Shown one piece after another: positions 49,553 to 58,107 of a DNA stretch of 64,000 nucleotides. The position numbers and the translations under genes were made by a program. Every line of letters begins with the position of its first letter. The first letter of the stretch is position 1. The DNA comes from Streptomyces sp. NBC_01439 (GTDB taxonomy: Bacteria; Actinomycetota; Actinomycetes; Streptomycetales; Streptomycetaceae), in assembly GCF_036227605.1 (NCBI RefSeq), contig NZ_CP109487.1, positions 7,501,501-7,565,500 on the forward strand, given 5' to 3'. The notes beneath the pieces were generated by a model, which searched no databases, had not been told where the DNA came from, and worked only from the letters and a program-made list of their open reading frames with translations.

Positions 49553-49595
49553 TAGTCCTGAGGCTACTTCCTGACGTCTGCGGACGACTTCCTGA
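49553..49595. promoter_or_regulatory. repeated CTTCCTGA elements upstream of the accessory operon
   Basis: ACTTCCTGA occurs at 49566-49574 and 49587-49595 (21 bases apart, two helical turns), with a related TAGTCCTGA at 49553-49561; GTCAGG/CCTGAC (49547-49552, 49570-49575) is an inverted pair. They lie between the divergent UBP-finger gene and the accessory operon. Candidate regulator sites; the rest of the 300-base gap carries only the promoter below. Confidence 0.4.
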
Positions 49596-49645
49596 GGTGC
49601 TGCCACGAGCTGGCCCGCTACCTCACGAAGTCGCACACCAGCGCT

Positions 49646-49674
49646 TTGACGAAGCCCCTGGGCGCGGCCAGTGT
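49646..49674 (+). promoter_or_regulatory. predicted promoter of the accessory operon
   Basis: TTGACG, 17-base spacer, CAGTGT, ending 40 bases before the GTG of the first DJ-1/PfpI gene. The -35 is close to consensus for HrdB-type sigma; the -10 is weak, which would fit an activated promoter. Confidence 0.45.
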
Positions 49675-49714
49675 GGGGAACGCCAACGACAACAGGCGGC
49701 GCCTGGAGGAATAC

Positions 49715-50539
49715 GTGAGCAGAAGGATTCTGGTCATTGTCTCCGAACACGGATACTGGGCCGAGGAACTGATAGGCCCCGTATCGAAGTTCGACGAGCG
49801 GGGCTACGAGGTCATATTCGCCACGCCGACCGGAAAGCGTGCACACGCTCTTCCGCCGAGCCTCGACGCGAACTACATCGATCCCCCGCTGGGACGCTCG
49901 GTCACCACTGAGGAGAACGCCCGGCTGGGTCGGGAGTTCGAGCAGTCGAGCCGGCTGGACTCGCCGCTCGACATCGAGGCGTGGGTCCCCGAGCGTCCGT
50001 ACACGAGCGACGAGGGCTATCTGCCCAAGCTGGAGCAGTACCACCGCGATCTCGACAAACTCGACGCCGACATCGCCGGGTACGACGCGATCCTCATCGT
50101 CGGCGGCAGCGGCCCGATCGTGGACCTCGCCAACAACGAGCGCGTGCACGCCCTGATCCTGGCCTTCCAGAAGGCCGGCAAGGTCGTCGCCGCCGAGTGC
50201 TACGGCGTCGCCTGCCTGGCCTTCGCCCGGGACTGGGGCGACCGCCGGAGCATCATCTGGGGCAAGCACGTGACCGGCCACTGCAAGGAGTACGACTACA
50301 AGGACGGCACCGGATTCCTCGGTACCGACTTCAACATGGGGCCGCCGCCGTATCCGCTGGAGTACATCCTGCGCGATGCGACGGGCCCACGCGGCGCGTA
50401 CCACGGGAATTTCGGCAAGCCGGTATCGGTCATCGTCGACTTCCCCTTCGTCACCGGACGCTCCACCCCCGACTCGTATCTCACGGGGCAGAAGATCGTG
50501 GAAGTCCTGGAGGACGGTCTCACCCGATACGGCTGGTGA
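49715..50539 (+). CDS. DJ-1/PfpI family protein, Hsp31-like (first of three)
   Basis: 274 residues. The core begins RRILVIVSEHGYWAEELIGP, with the conserved Glu (~16), and contains the nucleophile elbow VAAECYGVACLAF (~158-170, Cys). DJ-1/PfpI and Hsp31-like proteins act as glyoxalase III, deglycase or chaperones on carbonyl stress. The GTG at 49715 has a near-perfect GGAGGA RBS 5-10 bases upstream; the in-frame opening from 49646 lies in the promoter. It is first gene of a long operon, 42 bases ahead of the ThDP enzyme. Confidence 0.8.
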   Translation: MSRRILVIVSEHGYWAEELIGPVSKFDERGYEVIFATPTGKRAHALPPSLDANYIDPPLGRSVTTEENARLGREFEQSSRLDSPLDIEAWVPERPYTSDEGYLPKLEQYHRDLDKLDADIAGYDAILIVGGSGPIVDLANNERVHALILAFQKAGKVVAAECYGVACLAFARDWGDRRSIIWGKHVTGHCKEYDYKDGTGFLGTDFNMGPPPYPLEYILRDATGPRGAYHGNFGKPVSVIVDFPFVTGRSTPDSYLTGQKIVEVLEDGLTRYGW

Positions 50540-50581
50540 TCCCGGAAGCCGCAGGGAAATCTCAGAGTTGAGGGGGAATTC

Positions 50582-52219
50582 ATGGAAGCCACTCCCGGAC
50601 GGGAAAGGCTGATCGAGCAGTTCAAGGCCGACGGCCTGAAGGTGATGTTCGGAAATCCGGGGACGGTGGAACAGGGATTCCTCGACGCGGTGGACGCGGC
50701 GGAGGACTTCACCTACGTCCTCGCCCTCCAGGAGACCGTGGCCGCCGGCATCGCCGACGGGTACGCCCGGGCGACCGGCGGGGCGGCGCTGCTCCAGCTG
50801 CACTCCGGCGTCGGCCTGGGCAACGGCATCGGCATGCTCTACCAGTCGCTGCGCGGGCACACCCCGCTCGTCGTGGTCGCCGGTGACGCCGGGGTGCGCT
50901 ACGACGCCATGGACGCGCAGATGGCATGCGACCTGGTGGCGCTGGCCAAGCCGGTGACCAAGTACGCGACCCGGGTCACCGACCCGCGGTCCGTGCTCCG
51001 CACCGTCCGGCGGGCGGTGAAGATCGCGCTCACCCCGCCCCGCGGTCCCGTCTTCGTGGCGCTGCCCATGGACGTGCTGGACGAGCTCAACTCCGAGCCG
51101 GTCCTGCCCTCCACGCAGGTGCTCACCGACGTGTCGCCCTCGCCGGCCTCGGTGGGGCGGGCGGCCGAGCTGCTCGCCTCCGCCGAGCGGCCGATCGTGC
51201 TGGTCGGGGACGGGGTCGCGCTCTCCGGGGCGCAGCACGAGCTCGTCGCCGTCGCCGAGCTGCTGGGCGCCGACGTGTACGAGGTCGACTCGTCCGAGGT
51301 GAACATCGCGGCCTCGCACCCGCTGCGGCGGGGCCAGACCGGGCACATGTTCGGCCCGCACAGCAAGGAGCTCGTCGGGGACGCCGACGGGGTGCTGATC
51401 GTCGGCACCTATGTCTTCCCGGAGGTCTTCCCCGAGCTGGAGAGCCCCTTCCGGGCGGGCGCCAAGGTCGTCCACATCGACCTCAACGCCTACGAGATCG
51501 CCAAGAACCATCCGGTGGACCTGGGCCTGGCCGCGGATCCCAAGCAGGCGCTGCGCGCGCTGGCCGGCGTACTGGAGCGGCGGCTCGGTCCGCAGCAGCG
51601 GGCCGTGGCGGCCGCGCGCCTCGACGTACGGACCCGGGAGCGGGCCCGCGCGGTGCGCTCGGCCCCGGACGACGGCACGCCGATGGCCGTCTTCCTGAAG
51701 ACCCTGGCCGAGCGCACCGGCGGGGACCTGATCGTCTTCGACGAGGCGCTGACCACCTCGCCGCTGGTCACCCGCTACCTGCCGGCGGAGCGCCCCGGCG
51801 ACTACCACCTCACCCGGGGCGGCTCGCTCGGCGTGGGCTTCCCGGGCGCGGTCGGGGCGAAGTTGGCCCGGCCGGAGCGGCTGGTGGTCGGCTTCGCGGG
51901 CGACGGCGGGTCCATGTACACGTACCAGGCGCTGTGGACGGCGGCCCGGCACGGCATCGACGCCAAGTTCGTGGTGTGCAACAACCGCAAGTATCGGCTG
52001 CTGGACGACAACATCGCCCAGTACTGGCGGGAGCGGGACATCCCGGAACACGGCTTCCCGCACTCCTTCGACCTCTCCCACCCCGAGATCGACTTCGCCG
52101 GGCTGGCCCGGTCGCTCGGCGCCGGTGGGATGCGCGTGGAGAAGCCGGACGAGGCGGTCGCCGCCGTGGGCCGGATGCTGTCCCACCCCGGACCGTTCCT
52201 CGTGGACGTCCAGATCTGA
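50582..52219 (+). CDS. ThDP-dependent enzyme of the benzoylformate decarboxylase type
   Basis: 545 residues. FGNPGTVEQGFL (~22-33), ALQETVAAGIADGYA with the cofactor-activating Glu (~50) and LQLHSGVGLGN with the BFD-type His (~73) match benzoylformate decarboxylase; the ThDP/Mg motif GDGGSMYTYQALWTAARHG ends with NN (~440-468). Expected chemistry is decarboxylation or carboligation of 2-oxo acids; the natural substrate is unknown. It is embedded in a carbonyl-enzyme operon and is followed by three NTF2-like genes. Confidence 0.85.
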   Translation: MEATPGRERLIEQFKADGLKVMFGNPGTVEQGFLDAVDAAEDFTYVLALQETVAAGIADGYARATGGAALLQLHSGVGLGNGIGMLYQSLRGHTPLVVVAGDAGVRYDAMDAQMACDLVALAKPVTKYATRVTDPRSVLRTVRRAVKIALTPPRGPVFVALPMDVLDELNSEPVLPSTQVLTDVSPSPASVGRAAELLASAERPIVLVGDGVALSGAQHELVAVAELLGADVYEVDSSEVNIAASHPLRRGQTGHMFGPHSKELVGDADGVLIVGTYVFPEVFPELESPFRAGAKVVHIDLNAYEIAKNHPVDLGLAADPKQALRALAGVLERRLGPQQRAVAAARLDVRTRERARAVRSAPDDGTPMAVFLKTLAERTGGDLIVFDEALTTSPLVTRYLPAERPGDYHLTRGGSLGVGFPGAVGAKLARPERLVVGFAGDGGSMYTYQALWTAARHGIDAKFVVCNNRKYRLLDDNIAQYWRERDIPEHGFPHSFDLSHPEIDFAGLARSLGAGGMRVEKPDEAVAAVGRMLSHPGPFLVDVQI

Positions 52220-52256
52220 CCAGAGCACTCACGCAGCACGGACAGGAGGAGAGCGC

Positions 52257-52691
52257 ATGCCCGCCGAGCGGCAGCTGACCGAGGACGCGATCCGCAGTTT
52301 CGCCGAGAACTGGTACGTGGCGCTGGACCAGCACGTGGGTCTGGACGACGTGCTCGCCCTGATCACCGAGGACCTGGAGTTCAAGGTTCCCGAGGACACC
52401 TTCCTCGGACACGAGGGGTTCGGCCGCTGGTACGCGGCCGTGACCAACCGCTTCTTCGACGAGGTCCACACCGTCACCAAGGTGGAGCCCGTCATCGAGG
52501 GCGACCGGGCGGTCGTCCGGGTCCTCGTCAACTGGCAGGCGAAGATCTGGGACCCGCCAGCCGCCCGCAGCCAGTGGCTCGGCTTCGACGCCGACCAGAC
52601 CTGGACGGTCGTGGCCGGTCCGGACGGACCGCTGATCAAGCAGTACACCGTCAACGACCTGGCGCCGATGCCCGGTTCCGGCTCGCTCTGA
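52257..52691 (+). CDS. NTF2/SnoaL-like protein 1
   Basis: 144 residues, cone-shaped alpha+beta fold: SFAENWYVALDQHVGLDDVL, then ITEDLEFKVPEDTFLGHEGFGRWY, and a sheet ending QYTVNDLAPM. SnoaL-like proteins are often cyclases, isomerases or hydratases acting on hydroxy-ketones, but many are binding proteins. ATG with GGAGGAGAGCGC upstream. First of three adjacent, divergent paralogues. Active residues cannot be assigned. Confidence 0.75.
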   Translation: MPAERQLTEDAIRSFAENWYVALDQHVGLDDVLALITEDLEFKVPEDTFLGHEGFGRWYAAVTNRFFDEVHTVTKVEPVIEGDRAVVRVLVNWQAKIWDPPAARSQWLGFDADQTWTVVAGPDGPLIKQYTVNDLAPMPGSGSL

Positions 52692-52720
52692 GAGCGCGCG
52701 CCGACGAAGGAGGAGCGACG

Positions 52721-53176
52721 ATGACCGAAGTGACACGGGAGCGGGTCGAGGCGGCTTACGCCGCCCTCGGCTCCGGCGACCGGGCGCGCATCCTCGAGTA
52801 CTACTCCGAGGACCTGCGCTGGCTGGTGCCGGGCAGCCACCCGCTGGCCGGCTGGTACGAGAGCCTGGACGCCTTCCTGGAGCTGATGGGGCAGACCCAC
52901 AAGCTCACGGGCGGCACCTTCCGGATGGACATCCAGGCCGTCCTCGTCGGCGAGGACTGCAGCGCCGACGTGTGCCGCAACGTGGCCCTGCGGGACGGCG
53001 CGGACGAGACGAGCACGTCCCCGTACGAGCGGATGGACTACCCGGTCTTCCACTTCATGCGGTGGCGCGGCGGCCGGATCGTCGAGGGCCGGGACGGCCT
53101 CTTCGGGGACTCGGCGACCGCCTTCAGCCAATTCTGGGCGCCGTTCGCGCCGGACGGAACCCGCAGGGACCGATAG
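52721..53176 (+). CDS. NTF2/SnoaL-like protein 2
   Basis: 151 residues with the same fold. RVEAAYAALGSGDRARILEYYSEDLRWLVPG, PLAGWYESLDAFLELMG, and RMDYPVFHFMRWRGGRIVEGRDG. The His/Asp/Trp-rich pocket resembles SnoaL/limonene-epoxide-hydrolase-like proteins. ATG with AAGGAGGAGCGACG upstream, 29 bases after the preceding gene. Function unassigned. Confidence 0.75.
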   Translation: MTEVTRERVEAAYAALGSGDRARILEYYSEDLRWLVPGSHPLAGWYESLDAFLELMGQTHKLTGGTFRMDIQAVLVGEDCSADVCRNVALRDGADETSTSPYERMDYPVFHFMRWRGGRIVEGRDGLFGDSATAFSQFWAPFAPDGTRRDR

Positions 53177-53189
53177 GGGGTCGAACGCG

Positions 53190-53573
53190 ATGGACCGATA
53201 CGAGAGCCACACCGAAATCCTTCGGAAGTACTACGAGTACGCCAACGCCGGGGACTGGGACCGCTGGTGCGACCTGTTCGCCGACGACCAGGTGATGGAC
53301 GAGCAGCTCGCCGGCCACATCGAGGGTCTGGAGGTGCTGCGCTCGATGATGAAGGGCATGGGCACGATGTACCGGGCCTTCCGGAACGAGCCCGTGCACT
53401 TCCTCGTCGACGGTGAGAAGGCCGCGGCCGTCTCGCACCTGACCGCGGTCAGCGCCTCCGGCGAGGCCATCGAGGCCGAGGTCATGAACTTCTTCCGGAT
53501 CGTGGACGGAAAGATCGCCTACATGGCGAACTACCACGACACGGTTCCCTTCCAGGTGCTGAGCCAGGGCTGA
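53190..53573 (+). CDS. NTF2/SnoaL-like protein 3
   Basis: 127 residues. EILRKYYEYANAGDWDRWCDLFADDQVMDEQL is the signature start, and IVDGKIAYMANYHDTVPFQVL the end strand. It is the shortest of the three consecutive paralogues and lies 13 bases after the second. ATG at 53190, RBS GGGGGTCGAACGCG (weak). Function unassigned; the trio suggests multi-step conversion of one intermediate or a hetero-oligomer. Confidence 0.75.
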   Translation: MDRYESHTEILRKYYEYANAGDWDRWCDLFADDQVMDEQLAGHIEGLEVLRSMMKGMGTMYRAFRNEPVHFLVDGEKAAAVSHLTAVSASGEAIEAEVMNFFRIVDGKIAYMANYHDTVPFQVLSQG

Positions 53574-53582
53574 GGGGGAGCC

Positions 53583-55202
53583 GTGAGCGTCGAAGAGTAC
53601 GACTACGTCGTCGTGGGATCCGGCACCGCCGGCAGCGTGCTGGCCGACCGGCTCTCCGAGGACCCGGACGTCTCCGTGCTGGTCCTGGAGGCGGGCGGCC
53701 CCCGCATCCCGCCGGAGGTGGACGATCCGTCCTCCTGGTACAAGCTCCTCGGCGGGCCGGTGGACTGGGGCTACACCAGTACCCCGCAGCCCGGACTCGG
53801 TGGCCGCCGGACGTACGAACCGCGCGGCAAGGCCCCGGGCGGCAGCAGCAACCTCTACATCATGATGCACATCCGCGGCCACGCCTCGGACTTCGACAAC
53901 TGGGCCTACCAGGGCGCCGCCGGCTGGTCCTACGAGGACGTGCTGCCCTACTTCGCCCTGTTGGAGGGCCAGGAGGACGTCACCGCCGCCACCACGGGCA
54001 CCCGCGGCCCGCAGCGGATCACCAACGCCGGCCGGCACGGCCCCAACCCGGTCTCCCGAGCCTTCATCGACGCCGCCGTCGAACTGGGCCACCAGGAGAT
54101 CGCCGACTTCAACACGGACGGCCCCCGGCGCGGCCTCTTCGGCACCGGCTGGCACCACATCGACGTGGCCGACGGCCGCCGCCAGGGCACCCTGGCCGCC
54201 TATCTGGAGCCGGCGCTGCGGCGCGCCAACCTGACCCTGCGCACCAACGCGCAGAGCACCCGGCTGCTGCTCGACGGGGACACCTGCACGGGCGTCGAGT
54301 ACGTCCAGCTCCAGCCCCCCGCCACGCTTTCGGACAGCGACGCCCCGGGCCGCACCGTCCGGGACGGCCACAGCAGCGTCGCGGCGCCCGGCCTGCACAC
54401 CGTACGGGCCCGCCGAGAGGTGATCGTGGCGGCCGGGGCGATCGAGTCCCCGAAGCTGCTGCTGCTCTCCGGCATCGGCCACCCGGAGCAGCTGCGCGAG
54501 CACGGCATCGAGGTCACCGCGGCCCTGCCCGGGGTCGGCGAGAACTTCCACAACCACGTCCTGACCGGGCTGATGGCCGAGGTCACCCAGGAGCTCCCGC
54601 CGCCGGCGCAGAACCTGTCGGAGAGCGCTCTATTCCTGTCCTCGCGGCCCGGGCTGCCCGCCCCCGACCTGCAGATCGCCTTCGTCCACGTGCCGTTCGA
54701 CGTGATCGTCGGCCGGGACCACCCCAACACGGTGTCCATCCTGCCCGGTGTCGTACGGCCCGTCTCGCGCGGCTCGATCAAGCTGGCGAGCGCCGATCCG
54801 CTGGCCCACCCGCTGATCAACCCGAACTACCTGGGCGACCGGTGGGACCTGGAACGGATGGTGCAGGGCATCAAGATCGCCCGGGACATCTTCGCGACCT
54901 CCGCCTTCTCGCCCTGGTACAAGCAGGAGCTGCAGCCCGGCCCCGGCTACGCGAGCGACGACGACCTGGCGACCTTCGCGAAGCAGAAGTCGGAGAGCTA
55001 CCACCACCAGGCCGGCTCCTGCCGCATGGGCATCGACGACTTCTCCGTCGTCGACCCCGAGCTGCGGGTGCACGGCGTACGCAACCTGCGCGTGGTCGAC
55101 GCGAGCGTGATGCCCGCGGTCCCGTCCGGCAACTGCCATACCGCCATCGCGATGATCGCCGAGCGCGCGGCGGACTTCCTGAAGGGAGCCTCCCGTGTCT
55201 GA
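53583..55202 (+). CDS. GMC-family FAD-dependent oxidoreductase
   Basis: 539 residues. FAD motif VVGSGTAGSVLADRL (~10-24), EAGG, PGGSSNLYIMMHIRG (~91-105), and the C-terminal active site with His in YHHQAGSCRMG and a second His in GNCHTAIAMIAE, i.e. a His/His pair as in glucose oxidase rather than His/Asn as in choline oxidase. It oxidises an alcohol or sugar carbon; the acceptor is unknown. GTG start, 9 bases after SnoaL-3 and 8-base overlap with the next gene. Confidence 0.88.
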   Translation: MSVEEYDYVVVGSGTAGSVLADRLSEDPDVSVLVLEAGGPRIPPEVDDPSSWYKLLGGPVDWGYTSTPQPGLGGRRTYEPRGKAPGGSSNLYIMMHIRGHASDFDNWAYQGAAGWSYEDVLPYFALLEGQEDVTAATTGTRGPQRITNAGRHGPNPVSRAFIDAAVELGHQEIADFNTDGPRRGLFGTGWHHIDVADGRRQGTLAAYLEPALRRANLTLRTNAQSTRLLLDGDTCTGVEYVQLQPPATLSDSDAPGRTVRDGHSSVAAPGLHTVRARREVIVAAGAIESPKLLLLSGIGHPEQLREHGIEVTAALPGVGENFHNHVLTGLMAEVTQELPPPAQNLSESALFLSSRPGLPAPDLQIAFVHVPFDVIVGRDHPNTVSILPGVVRPVSRGSIKLASADPLAHPLINPNYLGDRWDLERMVQGIKIARDIFATSAFSPWYKQELQPGPGYASDDDLATFAKQKSESYHHQAGSCRMGIDDFSVVDPELRVHGVRNLRVVDASVMPAVPSGNCHTAIAMIAERAADFLKGASRV

Positions 55203-55806
55203 CGCGGTGCTGCGCGAGGGCGCGCTGTCCGGGACCCGGATCGCGGTCCTGGTCGAGAGCGACTACTACGAGCCGGAGATCTTCTACTACCAGCACCGGT
55301 TCGCCGAGGAGGGCGCCGAGGTCGACTTCCTGACCCGGTTGTGGGGCAACGACTCCATCACCTTCACCGGACACGAGTACCGGGCGCCCTTCACCGCCAC
55401 GCAGTCCCTGGAGGGGCTGAGCGACGCGGAGCTGCGCCGGTACGCGGCGATCATCGTGCCCTCCGGCATGGTGGCCGACCGGCTGCGCTACACCGAGGAC
55501 GTGGACGTCCTCGCCCCGGCGACCGAGCTGCTGCGCCGGGCCTTCGAGGAGCCGACGGTCCTCAAGGGGATCATCTGCCACGGAATGTGGCTGGCCTCCT
55601 CGATCCCGGACAAGATCCGGGGCCGCAAGGTGGTCTGCCACAACAACCTCATCGGTGACGTCCGGAACATGGGCGGCGAGTACGTCGACGAGGACGTGGT
55701 GGTCGACGGGGACCTGGTCACCGGCCGCACCGGAGCCCACCACCACCTGTTCGCCCGCCGGATCATCGAACTGATCGCGGCCGGCCGGGGCCGGGGGGCC
55801 GGCTGA
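55195..55806 (+). CDS. DJ-1/PfpI family protein (second of three)
   Basis: 203 residues, PfpI/YhbO type. RIAVLVESDYYEPEIFYYQHRF with Glu-rich active-site lid, then IIVPSGM and the nucleophile in GIICHGMWLASS (Cys ~125, Cys-His). It is unlike the first paralogue in length and lid, so it is not a recent duplicate. GTG overlaps the GMC stop; TGA overlaps the VOC ATG by one base. Possible deglycase or glyoxalase. Confidence 0.85.
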   Translation: MSDAVLREGALSGTRIAVLVESDYYEPEIFYYQHRFAEEGAEVDFLTRLWGNDSITFTGHEYRAPFTATQSLEGLSDAELRRYAAIIVPSGMVADRLRYTEDVDVLAPATELLRRAFEEPTVLKGIICHGMWLASSIPDKIRGRKVVCHNNLIGDVRNMGGEYVDEDVVVDGDLVTGRTGAHHHLFARRIIELIAAGRGRGAG

Positions 55807-56243
55807 TGGCCGCCGGGCTGCGGTGGTCCCACGTGGGCCTGAACTGCACGGACCAGAAGACCACCGAGGAGTTCTACACCCGGTACTTCGGCTTCGCCCG
55901 GGCCCGGGTCGTCGACCTCGGGGAGGCTCAGATCGTGTTCCTGCGCAAGGGGGACGCGTACTTGGAGCTCTTCGCGGCCGGCGGGACCGAACCGGCCCGC
56001 CCGGCGCACGAGGACGGTCCGGGGGCCCCCGGACGGATGCGCCACCTGGCCTTCCAGACCGACAGCGTGGACGCGTTCCTGGCCGAGCTGGGCGACGCGG
56101 CGGAAGTGACCCTGGGACCGCTGGACTTCGACGACTTCATCTGCGGCTGGCGGACCGTGTGGGTCCGCGATCCCGACGGGGTCATCGTCGAGGTCAGCCA
56201 GGGGTACGAGGACGACGGCTCTCACGACAAGGACGGTGCGTGA
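55806..56243 (+). CDS. VOC-fold glyoxalase/dioxygenase-superfamily protein
   Basis: 145 residues, two beta-alpha-beta-beta-beta modules. Metal ligands of glyoxalase I type are present: H9 (SHVGLNC), E in YLELFAAGG (~57), H in MRHLAFQTD (~79), E in VIVEVSQGY (~129). Could be a lactoylglutathione-lyase-like isomerase or another metal-dependent enzyme acting on a keto-aldehyde. ATG overlap with the preceding gene, 3 bases to the AGE-type gene. Confidence 0.85.
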   Translation: MAAGLRWSHVGLNCTDQKTTEEFYTRYFGFARARVVDLGEAQIVFLRKGDAYLELFAAGGTEPARPAHEDGPGAPGRMRHLAFQTDSVDAFLAELGDAAEVTLGPLDFDDFICGWRTVWVRDPDGVIVEVSQGYEDDGSHDKDGA

Positions 56244-56246
56244 CCC

Positions 56247-58070
56247 ATGGCTGACGCCGTGACCTTCTCCTTCTCCGACACGATCGCGGGATACGTCACC
56301 CGCTTCGACTCCGGGGCCCGGTTGCTGGGGCTGAGGACCTCCGACGGGCGCGAGTTCGACGTCTCCCTCGCCGGTGACCCCAGCGCCGAGCTGGTGCGCA
56401 ACCTGGACGAGCCCTACATCGACGCCTCCGGGCACATCGACGAGATGCTCTCGCCCGGGCGGTTCCTCTTCGTCTACGGGGTGCACTACCCGGAGCGCGG
56501 CGGGAGCTTCGACGCCAAGCGCCTGGTCTTCCTGGGCCGCGGGTCCGAGGACTACCGGTTCGAGGAGCCCAGCTGGTGGATCAAGCAGATCGAATCCCTG
56601 GCCGACTTCTACAAGCGGGCGCAGTTCGGCGACGGGCCGGTGGACTTCACCGAGTACCGCACCGAGATCCGGCTCGGCGGCGACAAGACCGCCAGCCACG
56701 TCCAGGAGACCGACACGATCTCCCGCCTGGTCTACGGCATGGCCTCGGCCTACCTGCTGACTGGCAAGGACGAGTACCTGGAGGTCGCCGAGCGCGGCAC
56801 CGAGTACCTGCGCAAGCACATGCGGGTCGTGGACAGCGAGGAGGACGTGGTCTTCTGGTACCACGGCATCAGCGTCGACGGGGACAGCGAGCGCAAGCTC
56901 TTCACCTCGGAGTTCTCCGACGACTACGACGCGATCCCGATGTACGAGCAGATCTACGCGCTGGCCGGCCCCATCCAGACCTACCGGGTCACCGGCGACG
57001 TCCGGATCAAGAACGACGCGGACGCCACCATCAGGCTGTTCGACAAGTTCTTCTTCGACCCGGAGCAGGGCGGCTACTACTCGCACATCGACCCGATCCT
57101 CTTCAGCGCCGACCACGAGTCCCTCGGTGAGAACGCCGAGCGCAAGAACTGGAACTCGGTCGGCGACCACGCGCCCGCCTACCTGATCAACCTGTACCTG
57201 GCGACCGGCGACCAGAAGTACGCCGTCTTCCTCGAGTACACCTTCGACACCATCGCGAACAAGTTCCCGGACTACAAGAACAGCCCCTTCGTCCAGGAGC
57301 GCTTCTTCCGCGACTGGTCGCACGACACCGCGCACAGCTGGCAGCAGAACCGCGCGGTGGTCGGCCACAACCTGAAGATCGCCTGGAACCTGATGCGGAT
57401 GAACTCGCTGAAGGCCAAGCCCGAGTACGAGCAGCTCGCCAAGAAAATCGGCGAGATCATGCCGGCGGTCGGCAGCGACGTGCAGCGCGGCGGCTGGTAC
57501 GACGTCGTCGAGCGGATCAAGGAGGGCGACCAGGAGGCGTACCGGTTCGCCTGGCACGACCGCAAGGCCTGGTGGCAGCAGGAGCAGGCGATCCTCGCCT
57601 ACCTCATCCTGAACGGCACGGTCGGCGGCGACGCGAACCTGCGCGAGGCCCGGCAGGCGCAGGCCTTCTACAACACCTTCTTCCTCGACCACGACGAGGG
57701 AGCCGTCTACTTCAACGTGCTCGCGAGCGGTACGCCGTACCTGCTCGGCACCGAGCGGCTCAAGGGCAGCCACTCGATGTCCATGTACCACTCGGCGGAG
57801 CTCTGCTACCTCTCCGCCGTGTACAACAACCTGCTCATCAACGGCCGGGAGATGGACTTCCACTTCCAGCCCGACCCGACGAACCTGCCCGACCGCATCC
57901 TGCGCGTCTCGCCCGACCTGCTTCCCGCCGGTTCGGTGAAGATCGCGTCCGTGGAGATCGACGAGAAGCCGTACACCGACTTCGACGCCGACGCCCTCAC
58001 CGTCCGGCTGCCCGACGTGCAGGGCCGCGTGAAGGTCAAGGTCCGGCTTCGTCCGGTCGCCAAGAAGTAG
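56247..58070 (+). CDS. AGE-family (alpha/alpha)6-barrel epimerase-like protein with N-terminal extension
   Basis: 607 residues, longer than ordinary AGE epimerases (~400). An N-terminal beta-rich part (~1-110) of unknown type precedes the (alpha/alpha)6 barrel: ISRLVYGMASAYLLTGKDEYLEVAERG, HDTAHSWQQNRAVVGHNLKIAWNL and WHDRKAWWQQEQAILAYL. AGE/cellobiose-epimerase enzymes interconvert sugars at C2; here GHNLK replaces the usual GHEIE, so a catalytic Glu differs. A sugar or polyol substrate is likely; reaction unproven. It ends before the first STAS gene. Confidence 0.8.
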   Translation: MADAVTFSFSDTIAGYVTRFDSGARLLGLRTSDGREFDVSLAGDPSAELVRNLDEPYIDASGHIDEMLSPGRFLFVYGVHYPERGGSFDAKRLVFLGRGSEDYRFEEPSWWIKQIESLADFYKRAQFGDGPVDFTEYRTEIRLGGDKTASHVQETDTISRLVYGMASAYLLTGKDEYLEVAERGTEYLRKHMRVVDSEEDVVFWYHGISVDGDSERKLFTSEFSDDYDAIPMYEQIYALAGPIQTYRVTGDVRIKNDADATIRLFDKFFFDPEQGGYYSHIDPILFSADHESLGENAERKNWNSVGDHAPAYLINLYLATGDQKYAVFLEYTFDTIANKFPDYKNSPFVQERFFRDWSHDTAHSWQQNRAVVGHNLKIAWNLMRMNSLKAKPEYEQLAKKIGEIMPAVGSDVQRGGWYDVVERIKEGDQEAYRFAWHDRKAWWQQEQAILAYLILNGTVGGDANLREARQAQAFYNTFFLDHDEGAVYFNVLASGTPYLLGTERLKGSHSMSMYHSAELCYLSAVYNNLLINGREMDFHFQPDPTNLPDRILRVSPDLLPAGSVKIASVEIDEKPYTDFDADALTVRLPDVQGRVKVKVRLRPVAKK

Positions 58071-58107
58071 CGCTCAACGGGGGGCGCCCCAACTAGAGGG
58101 GAATGCA

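Noticed and set aside
49463..52228. 921-codon minus-strand frame opposite the DJ-1 and ThDP genes
   Set aside because: Overlaps two well-supported genes; composition is a GC shadow.
57340..57420. Frameshift or pseudogene in the AGE-type gene
   Set aside because: The reading frame is open for 607 codons with continuous barrel motifs.
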